Part shown: positions 33,853 to 38,933 of the stretch, in pieces
How positions within the stretch are numbered: position 1 is the first letter of the stretch
Layout: each line of letters starts with the position of its first letter
From: Lachnospiraceae bacterium
Lineage (GTDB): Bacteria > Bacillota > Clostridia > Lachnospirales > Lachnospiraceae
DNA length: 38,933 nt
Assembly (NCBI GenBank): GCA_024692905.1
Contig: JAILLY010000115.1
Span: 1-38,933 of the forward strand
Reading direction: 5' to 3'
Program-made: the position numbers and the translations under genes
Notes under the pieces: model-generated
What the model was told of the DNA's origin: nothing
Databases searched by the model: none
Seen by the model: the letters and a program-made list of their open reading frames with translations, nothing else

Positions 33853-33881
33853 AGTTTATCATAGACATGGGTCATTGTCAA
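33853..33881 (-). promoter_or_regulatory. Strong sigma-A promoter of the TPR/AAA-like gene and glgB
   Basis: On the minus strand a perfect TTGACA (33881-33876), a 17-bp spacer ending TATGA, and TAAACT (33858-33853). The -35 overlaps the rsmA stop codon by a few bases. Start of transcription near 33846. Confidence 0.8.
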
Positions 33882-34738
33882 AAAATCAGGCGATCCGACA
33901 AAGCCGCAAACTGCTCAAGATCAAGAGCTTCTCCCCTTATGTTTTCGCCAAGCCCCATCCCTTCAAGCGCCTCTGTGATCTCCTGCTTGGAACGGTTGAT
34001 ACCGGCACCGTTTGCGATACTGTTTGCGAGTGTTTTCCTTCGCTGGTTAAACGCCGCACGGATAAGCTTAAACATATGCTCCTCATCCTTAACCTTTACC
34101 CTGTCTTCACCCGGCGGTTCAAGGCAGATCACCGATGAAGCCACCTTGGGCCTTGGCATAAAGCATGACGGAGGAACGGTAAATGCGATCCTGGGTCTTG
34201 AATAATAATTCACGGCAAGAGTCAGGGCTCCGTAATCCTTGCTCCCCGGCGATGCCGTCATACGTTCCGCGACTTCCTTCTGGACCATTATCGTGATGCC
34301 GCTTATAGGCGCATGACTCTCAAGAAGAGTCATTATGATCGGAGTCGTTATGTAATATGGAAGATTTGCGACCACCTTAACGGGTCCACCGCCGCATTCC
34401 TCCCTTATCAGGGCATGGATATCCGTCTTCATGATATCCTCGTTTATCACCTTAAGGTTATCATAATGCCCGAGTGTTTCTTTAAGTATGGGGATAAGCT
34501 CCTTATCGATCTCGACGGCCGTTACCGTTCCCGCGCTTTCGCACAGGTACTGGGTGAGCGCACCGATGCCGGGTCCGATCTCAAGGACATGATCGTCAGA
34601 CGAAACGCCCGCTTCCTTTATTATCCTTTCGAGGATATTTGTATCTATGAGGAAATTCTGCCCGTATTTCTTACGGAAGGAAAAGTCATGCTGCTTTATT
34701 ATATTTAAGGTATTGCCCGCGTTTGCCAGCCTATCCAT
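33878..34738 (-). CDS. rsmA: 16S rRNA dimethyladenosine transferase RsmA (KsgA)
   Basis: RsmA makes two N6,N6-dimethyladenosines (A1518, A1519 in E. coli numbering) near the 3' end of 16S rRNA, using SAM. The 286 residues show the family set: KKYGQNFLID (24-33), SAM site EIGPGIGALT (53-62), acidic VEIDKELIP, and the catalytic NLPYYITTP (125-133). CFMPRPKVAS and FNQRRKTLANS complete the pattern. The start overlaps the tatD stop by 8 bp, so the two are coupled. AAGGG lies close to the ATG. The 3' end overlaps the -35 of the next gene's promoter. Confidence 0.96.
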   Translation of the reverse strand: MDRLANAGNTLNIIKQHDFSFRKKYGQNFLIDTNILERIIKEAGVSSDDHVLEIGPGIGALTQYLCESAGTVTAVEIDKELIPILKETLGHYDNLKVINEDIMKTDIHALIREECGGGPVKVVANLPYYITTPIIMTLLESHAPISGITIMVQKEVAERMTASPGSKDYGALTLAVNYYSRPRIAFTVPPSCFMPRPKVASSVICLEPPGEDRVKVKDEEHMFKLIRAAFNQRRKTLANSIANGAGINRSKQEITEALEGMGLGENIRGEALDLEQFAALSDRLIF

Positions 34739-35507
34739 CAGCCCTTACCCCGTACAGCTTTACCGCGTTTTCGTATGTGATCCTTTCGGTCTCTTCGTAT
34801 GTGAGTGACTTTATCTGAGATATCTTTTCTATAATATATGTAAGATAAACCGATGAATTCCGCCTGCCCCTGTACGGGACCGGTGCAAGATATGGACTGT
34901 CCGTCTCAACGACGATGCTCGTGACGGGGATCGCTTCAACGGTTTCATGAAGCTTACGGCCGTTCTTGAAGGTCACGACTCCCCCGACGCCAATATAGTA
35001 ACCCATTTCGACATATTTAAGCGCCATTTCCCGCGAATACGAGTAGCAATGGATCACGCCCCGAAGTCCTCTGTATTCCGGCCGGCTTAATATATCAAAC
35101 GTGTCGGCTGCGGCGTCCCGGCTATGGATGATCACGGGAAGGCCCGTCTCTTTTGCCAGGTCAAGCTGGCGTATAAACCATTTCTTCTGGACCTCCTGGC
35201 CGGGCTCATCATAATGATAATCAAGGCCTATCTCACCCAGCGCCACGACCCTTTGCTCCCCGCACAGGCGCTTAAGATGCTCAATAGCGGCTTCATCAAG
35301 TCCGGCACAGTCATACGGGTGCACTCCCACGGCTGCATAAAAATGATCGTACCTTTTTGCAAGCGCGATCGACCTTTCCGAGCTTCCGATATCCGATCCG
35401 ACATTGACAACGGGAGAGATGCCTTCCTGCTTAAGGAGAGGTATTATCTCATCCCTGTCGTTATCGAAGGCTCTGTCATCATAATGCGCGTGAGTTTCGA
35501 AGATCAT
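34731..35507 (-). CDS. tatD: TatD-family metal-dependent hydrolase
   Basis: A 258-residue metal-dependent nuclease/hydrolase of the TatD family. Metal and catalytic residues are in place: HAH (His6, His8), Glu92 (GEIGLDYH), His128 (HSR), His153 (HCYSYS) and Asp203 (ETDSPYLAP). TatD members act as 3'-5' exonucleases or D-aminoacyl-tRNA deacylases. GGGAG lies 6 nt before the ATG. It heads an operon with rsmA, the common arrangement in Bacillota. A weak TATACT (35536-35531) lies upstream on this strand, facing the tRNA promoter, so the two divergent promoters overlap. Confidence 0.95.
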   Translation of the reverse strand: MIFETHAHYDDRAFDNDRDEIIPLLKQEGISPVVNVGSDIGSSERSIALAKRYDHFYAAVGVHPYDCAGLDEAAIEHLKRLCGEQRVVALGEIGLDYHYDEPGQEVQKKWFIRQLDLAKETGLPVIIHSRDAAADTFDILSRPEYRGLRGVIHCYSYSREMALKYVEMGYYIGVGGVVTFKNGRKLHETVEAIPVTSIVVETDSPYLAPVPYRGRRNSSVYLTYIIEKISQIKSLTYEETERITYENAVKLYGVRADG

Positions 35508-35544
35508 CGCTGTCTCCCGGGTTCAAAAAAAGTATAAAAAAGTA

Positions 35545-35573
35545 TTGCAAAAGTCAGTTTCCTGTAATATAAT
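35545..35573 (+). promoter_or_regulatory. Sigma-A promoter of tRNA-Lys
   Basis: TTGCAA (35545-35550), 17-bp spacer, perfect TATAAT (35568-35573). Start of transcription near 35580, with a 16-nt leader before the tRNA. Confidence 0.85.
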
Positions 35574-35595
35574 CCGAATTGTGCCGCAAGGCCAT

Positions 35596-35668
35596 GCGCG
35601 ATTAGCTCAGTTGGTAGAGCACCTGACTCTTAATCAGGGTGTCCAGGGTTCGAGCCCCTGATCGCGCA
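35596..35668 (+). tRNA. tRNA-Lys (anticodon CTT)
   Basis: 73 nt. Acceptor GCGCGAT pairs with ATCGCGC, D-stem GCTC/GAGC, anticodon stem CCTGA/TCAGG enclosing CTCTTAA (anticodon CTT, reads AAG), T-arm GGTTCGAGCC, discriminator A. CCA is not encoded; GTTTTTTT follows, and this T-run is a likely terminator with the acceptor stem. Confidence 0.97.
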
Positions 35669-35681
35669 GTTTTTTTATGCC

Positions 35682-36206
35682 TTATTTACCTTCATAGGTT
35701 ATTATCGAAGCCACGTCATAACCCTTAAGGGCATCCCTGCCGTTGAGTCCCGCAAGTTCCATAAGGCATGCGATCTTAACGACCTCTCCGCCAAGCTTCT
35801 CAACCAGCTTTACCGAAGCAGCAAGGGTTCCGCCCGTTGCGATCAGGTCATCCACGAGAACGACCTTCTGTCCCTTTTTAATGGCATCCTTGTGCATCTC
35901 TATAGTAGCGGTACCGTATTCAAGCGCATATTCCTGTGATATCGTCTCCCTCGGAAGCTTACCTGCCTTACGGATCAGGATGAACGGCTTATTGAGCTCG
36001 TATGCCAGGGGCGCGCCAAAGATGAATCCTCTTGACTCTGCTCCGACAACCGCATCAAATTCCACACCTTCAACAAGCTTCCTGAATTCATCTATTGCCA
36101 GCCTGAATCCATCCGCATCCTGAAGTACCGTCGTGATATCCCTGAATATTATCCCCGGCTTCGGAAAATCCGGTATGCTCATTACATAATCCCTGAGATC
36201 TTTCAT
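35682..36206 (-). CDS. apt: Adenine phosphoribosyltransferase
   Basis: Apt makes AMP from adenine and PRPP for purine salvage. The 174 residues fit the family (about 170-180). It starts with the usual MKDLRDYVMSIPDFPKPGI and FRDITTVL, has AVVGAESRGFIFG and the PRPP loop VVLVDDLIATGGTL (115-128). I chose ATG 36206, with GGAGG 8 nt upstream; the ATG at 36221 is upstream of this site. It stands alone, 14 bp past the end of the tRNA-Lys gene on the other strand, and divergent from the HD-GYP gene. Confidence 0.97.
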   Translation of the reverse strand: MKDLRDYVMSIPDFPKPGIIFRDITTVLQDADGFRLAIDEFRKLVEGVEFDAVVGAESRGFIFGAPLAYELNKPFILIRKAGKLPRETISQEYALEYGTATIEMHKDAIKKGQKVVLVDDLIATGGTLAASVKLVEKLGGEVVKIACLMELAGLNGRDALKGYDVASIITYEGK

Positions 36207-36268
36207 ATATGCTTCCTCCATTGTCTGTCATAAGGGGTATTGTTATGCGGATCAGGTCCGCAATTTAT

Positions 36269-36297
36269 ATAATACCATATTCATACATTTTTCTGAA
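36269..36297 (-). promoter_or_regulatory. Promoter of apt
   Basis: On the minus strand TTCAGA (36297-36292), 17 bp ending TGG, TATTAT (36274-36269). The extended -10 TGG plus TATTAT makes it plausible. A small hairpin GCGGA-TCAGG-TCCGC (36247-36261) lies in the leader. Confidence 0.55.
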
Positions 36298-36299
36298 TA

Positions 36300-36328
36300 G
36301 TGACATATCAAATCAGTTTTGATAAAAT
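36300..36328 (+). promoter_or_regulatory. Promoter of the HD-GYP gene (leaderless mRNA likely)
   Basis: GTGACA (36300-36305), a 17-bp spacer, TAAAAT (36323-36328). Start of transcription near 36335-36338, that is, at or within 3 nt of the ATG at 36338. No Shine-Dalgarno sequence precedes the ATG. Confidence 0.6.
36306..36324. promoter_or_regulatory. Inverted repeat in the spacer of the HD-GYP promoter (operator candidate)
   Basis: TATCAAA, 5 bp, TTTGATA: a perfect 7-bp-arm palindrome filling the spacer between the -35 and -10. A repressor here would block the promoter. I do not recognise the regulator. Confidence 0.6.
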
Positions 36329-36337
36329 ACTTATACC

Positions 36338-37444
36338 ATGGTAAAACGAAAGCTTATAAGCACCAGGACATTAAAATCCGGAATGAAGATCGATCAGGCG
36401 ATAGTCGACTCCCGCGGCAGGGAACTGATCGTCCGCGGTTCGGTCCTGGATGACTTTCAAATAGAATACTTAAAAGAGCACGGGGTTGGCGGTATATTCA
36501 TCAGTGTCGGGGAACCCGATGAGGAGGAAGTATCCGAACTTGAGAAGAACCTGCCTGTATATACGCGCGAGCTTATCCAGAAGAGCCGTGTTGAGGACCG
36601 CTCCAAGGTCAAGCTCGACCAGGAAGTCTGCAAACGTGTCGGGGAAGGTATCCAGTATCTGTTCCATAATACCGAATCCGAAGGCTTTCTTGAGACGACC
36701 AATAACATCTCCGGTGAGCTTGTCAAGGCCATTACCGCAAATAAGGCGGTCGCGGTCGATATCAACCTCATCAAGGTAAGTGACGAGTATACCTTCAAGC
36801 ACAGTGTTGATGTTGCAACGATGGCGATGGTCATCGGACAGAATTACGGCCTCGGAAAGGATGAGCTGCGTGAACTCGGCGTTTCCGGGCTCCTGCATGA
36901 CCTCGGTAAATCGCAGATACCGCTTGAAGTGCTCAACAAACCCGGCAAGCTCGATGATAAGGAATTCGAACTTATGAAGCAGCATTCGCTGTTTGGTTTT
37001 AAGATCTTAAAAGAGAAGAATCAGTTCAGCGACGCTGTATTAAAGGGAGTACTCCAGCATCACGAAAAGATAAACGGAAGGGGATATCCCCTCGGAGTTA
37101 CCGACGAAGCCATCCATAAATATGCCAAGATAATCGCGGTTGCCGACGTATACGATGCACTCGTTACCGAACGTCCGTATAAGAAGGCTTTCCAGAAAAG
37201 AGAAGCTGTCGAGATGATACTTGCAATGACTCAGGAGCTTGACATGCAGTCAATGTTAAGCTTCTTAAGCTGCGTCATCCTCTATCCCGTCGACAGCATA
37301 GTGACTCTCTCATCCGGCGAACCCTGCAAGGTCGTCAAGAACAACCAGACAAACTGCTTAAGGCCTACCGTAGTCGGTTTAAAGACCGGTAAGCTTTATG
37401 ATCTTTACGATGATGTCCAGTGCGCAAACCTCGTGATACTGTAA
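36338..37444 (+). CDS. HD-GYP domain protein (putative c-di-GMP phosphodiesterase)
   Basis: A 368-residue cytosolic protein. Residues 1-75 are a small N-terminal domain (LISTRTLKSGMKIDQAI; HGVGGIFIS), like the DUF3391-type domain before HD-GYP. The HD-GYP domain covers about 130-310: His155 (TFKHSVDVA), HD at 187-188 (LLHDLGKSQIP), His216 (KQHSLFG), HH at 241-242, and the GYP motif as GRGYPLG (247-253). All metal ligands and the GYP triad are present, so it should hydrolyse c-di-GMP. It lies beyond tRNA-Lys and apt from the flagellar and Tad genes. The start has no ribosome binding site; the message seems leaderless. A C-terminal stretch (CKVVKNNQTNCLRPTVVGLK) is typical of such proteins. Confidence 0.93.
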   Translation: MVKRKLISTRTLKSGMKIDQAIVDSRGRELIVRGSVLDDFQIEYLKEHGVGGIFISVGEPDEEEVSELEKNLPVYTRELIQKSRVEDRSKVKLDQEVCKRVGEGIQYLFHNTESEGFLETTNNISGELVKAITANKAVAVDINLIKVSDEYTFKHSVDVATMAMVIGQNYGLGKDELRELGVSGLLHDLGKSQIPLEVLNKPGKLDDKEFELMKQHSLFGFKILKEKNQFSDAVLKGVLQHHEKINGRGYPLGVTDEAIHKYAKIIAVADVYDALVTERPYKKAFQKREAVEMILAMTQELDMQSMLSFLSCVILYPVDSIVTLSSGEPCKVVKNNQTNCLRPTVVGLKTGKLYDLYDDVQCANLVIL

Positions 37445-37445
37445 T

Positions 37446-37506
37446 GGAACGAGGGACGGTAAGGGACCGGGGGACGGTTCTGTGGTTCCGTGGAACGAGG
37501 GACGGT
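37446..37506. repeat. G-rich repeat region: two GGAACGAGGGACGGT copies plus a shared 20-mer
   Basis: GGAACGAGGGACGGT occurs at 37446-37460 and 37492-37506. Between them GTAAGGGACCGGGGGACGGT (37459-37478) is identical to 27942-27961. Such GGGACGGT-type units are scattered in clostridial intergenic regions. The rest of the gap to 37677 holds a TTTGACCGGTCAAA palindrome and no other recognised feature. Confidence 0.75.
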
Positions 37507-37634
37507 TCCTTGTTTCACAACCTCAAGTAGAATTTTCACATTTACACAACCAAATCGCAACTCACACTCTATATTTCCCATGGCATACAACTCATACTTG
37601 TGATAGGATTAAGTCAGTTCAACCGGATGATGAC

Positions 37635-37648
37635 TTTGACCGGTCAAA
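37635..37648. promoter_or_regulatory. Perfect 14-bp palindrome upstream of the XRE gene (operator candidate)
   Basis: TTTGACCGGTCAAA lies 30 bp before the ATG of the XRE regulator. Many XRE regulators bind palindromes in their own promoters, so it is a candidate autoregulatory site. Confidence 0.55.
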
Positions 37649-37677
37649 AGGATATCTGACAGGAGGAATAAACAGGC

Positions 37678-38592
37678 ATGACGGAGTTTTCGAAAAATCT
37701 TCAGGCTTTGAGAAAAGAGAAAAAAGTGACACAGGAGCAGCTTGCAAATCACCTTGGAGTGAGTGCTCAGGCCGTATCCAAATGGGAGAACGGGAACTAT
37801 CCGGAGAGTGACCTTCTTCCGGCGATAGCTGATTTTTTTGGAGTCTCCATCGATTACCTCTATGGGAGAGGACAACGGGAAAAGACCATCGAGCAGGCTG
37901 TTTTCGATGCCGCCCATGACTGCTGTTCCGAAGAATACGAAAAAACCGGCAGTTCCGAGGTTCATAATGACTTTGCAAGGCTTATAAGGAACCTGCAATG
38001 GGCCATACAGACAGGTAGCTGGGTCAACAACACCGGGTTTACCGAACCCCCGTACGATATTAAGGAGTATCCCAAGATGGCATCCGCGGTCTATGATAAT
38101 GTATTTTTCACCTATATGGGGCTGAGGGAGGACAATAACTTCTCCTTATGCCTTCAAAGCCCTGATGACAAGGAGGTCTTTGAATATCTGTTTAAGGATA
38201 CGGAAAGGTTGGCCGGGCTGTTCGGACTTTTGTCAGACAGGAATAATCTGGCCATTATCACGTATCTGTATACTTTAAAGAATGGCGAATTTGCAGGTGT
38301 TGACCAGATAGCGAACGCCACCGGGATCAACCTGGATAAGGTAAAGAAGGCCCTGAATGAGCTTACCGGAAGCATAGGAGATCCGCGTTTGGCTGCTCCG
38401 TTCAGGTATGTAAAGGTGGTCAACGGGGATAAGCAGGATAAGGTCTATGGTACGGAGCCGACGCTCGGAGGCCTCTTTATGGGGCTTATGATGATCGCGC
38501 GCGAGTACAACGAGCCGCCCATGGTATATAAGATGGATATCAATTGCAGGACGAAAAGCTGGATCGACAGGAATAAGCTGAAAAAGGAGTGA
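37678..38592 (+). CDS. XRE-family transcriptional regulator with C-terminal winged-helix-like domain
   Basis: A 304-residue DNA-binding protein. Residues 6-60 form an XRE/Cro-C1 HTH (LRKEKKVTQEQLANHLGVSA, QAVSKWENG, PAIADFFGVSIDYLYG). The middle is unlike known sensory domains. Residues about 185-280 (ERLAGLFGLLSDRNNLAIITYL; GVDQIANATGINLDKVKKAL) look like an ArsR-type winged helix, so a two-HTH arrangement is possible. AGGAGG lies 11 nt before the ATG. Six bases after its stop begins a secreted-protein gene, probably in the same transcript. Ligand and targets are unknown; a palindrome upstream may be its site. Confidence 0.87.
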   Translation: MTEFSKNLQALRKEKKVTQEQLANHLGVSAQAVSKWENGNYPESDLLPAIADFFGVSIDYLYGRGQREKTIEQAVFDAAHDCCSEEYEKTGSSEVHNDFARLIRNLQWAIQTGSWVNNTGFTEPPYDIKEYPKMASAVYDNVFFTYMGLREDNNFSLCLQSPDDKEVFEYLFKDTERLAGLFGLLSDRNNLAIITYLYTLKNGEFAGVDQIANATGINLDKVKKALNELTGSIGDPRLAAPFRYVKVVNGDKQDKVYGTEPTLGGLFMGLMMIAREYNEPPMVYKMDINCRTKSWIDRNKLKKE

Positions 38593-38598
38593 TGGATT

Positions 38599-38933
38599 AT
38601 GAAGAAGATATTAACAACAATGGCAATAGCCGCGATCGCGGTATTGCTTTCGGGATTTATACTGATGGAAGAGGATGCGACCCGGAAAGATGATTATGAA
38701 GTGCAGATCTCTGTACCCGGACTTAATGATTTTGCCGGAAAGTGGTATCTGTCAAGCGATAACGACATTGCCCGGCTTGAAAAAGTGTTTCACGATCTAT
38801 ATGCATTCGGCAATGAGTTGGAGATAATGCCGGATGGAAGGATATCCTGGCACATAGGGGCAGTCGGCGCCGCAGGAACTTACGAGGTGTATGACAACCA
38901 GTTGGTGGCCTGCGTTTCCGATATAATGGAAGA
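38599..38933 (+). CDS. Start of a secreted protein of unknown function (runs off the right edge)
   Basis: The first 111 residues are visible. They begin with a signal peptide or membrane anchor (KKILTTMAIAAIAVLLSGFIL), then an acidic region and a domain reading DFAGKWYLSSDND, YAFGNELEIMPDGRISWHIG and GTYEVYDNQLVACVS. The W-Y-L-S...PDG-R-I-S-W-H pattern recalls small lipocalin-like extracytoplasmic folds, but I cannot name a family. There is no lipobox Cys. AAAGGAG lies 9-10 nt before the ATG, 6 bp after the XRE gene. No database match is claimed. Confidence 0.75.
   Translation, partial: MKKILTTMAIAAIAVLLSGFILMEEDATRKDDYEVQISVPGLNDFAGKWYLSSDNDIARLEKVFHDLYAFGNELEIMPDGRISWHIGAVGAAGTYEVYDNQLVACVSDIME

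Noticed and set aside
37482-37811. Plus-strand frame of 109 residues before and within the XRE gene
   Set aside because: It has no ribosome site, runs through the repeat block, and overlaps the start of a clear HTH gene in another frame.

Overview
The window looks like chromosomal DNA of a motile, Gram-positive clostridium, most likely of the Lachnospiraceae. The signs are a flagellin/FliS pair, a Tad/Flp pilus locus without outer-membrane parts, strong AGGAGG-type ribosome binding sites, sigma-A promoters, several UUG/GUG starts, and several protein types I associate with this family. The taxonomic call is inference from gene content. I see no phage, IS, CRISPR or rRNA genes.

Layout. 1-972: start of a secreted Ig-like surface protein (minus strand, runs off the left edge). 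1286-4105: plus-strand operon of a CofE/F420-ligase-like protein, an unlisted 37-residue membrane microprotein, and a [2Fe-2S]/ASKHA protein of the RACo type. 4126-8228: minus-strand operon of a hybrid histidine kinase, a zinc-ribbon membrane protein and a TPM-domain protein. 8348-14294: single genes and small operons (small unknown protein, voltage-gated K+ channel, murG, HIT protein, flavodoxin-SCP2 fusion, a second hybrid histidine kinase). 14303-22927: a ten-gene Tad pilus operon on the minus strand, from one strong promoter: tadZ, tadA, tadB, tadC, flp, DUF5702-like, TadE-like zinc protein, prepilin peptidase, TadE, DUF6382-like. 23170-27868: a late flagellar operon with a SigD-like promoter, a ~1030-residue repeat protein, flagellin and fliS, closed by a clear terminator. 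27998-35507: minus-strand genes tatD-rsmA, then a large TPR/acidic-linker/AAA-like protein and glgB. 35596-38933: tRNA-Lys(CTT), apt, an HD-GYP protein, an XRE regulator and the start of a secreted protein.

How the parts fit. Pilus and flagellum occupy adjacent operons on one strand, and an HD-GYP protein, the usual c-di-GMP phosphodiesterase type, lies in the same window. The two hybrid kinases have no partner response regulator here. The points most worth a second look are the repeat protein driven by a SigD-like promoter and translationally coupled to flagellin, a TadC with an Ig-like domain inserted between membrane segments, a TadE-type protein with two tandem zinc modules, the CofE-like/microprotein/RACo-like operon, two genes that appear to be translated from leaderless mRNAs, and several palindromes lying inside promoter spacers.
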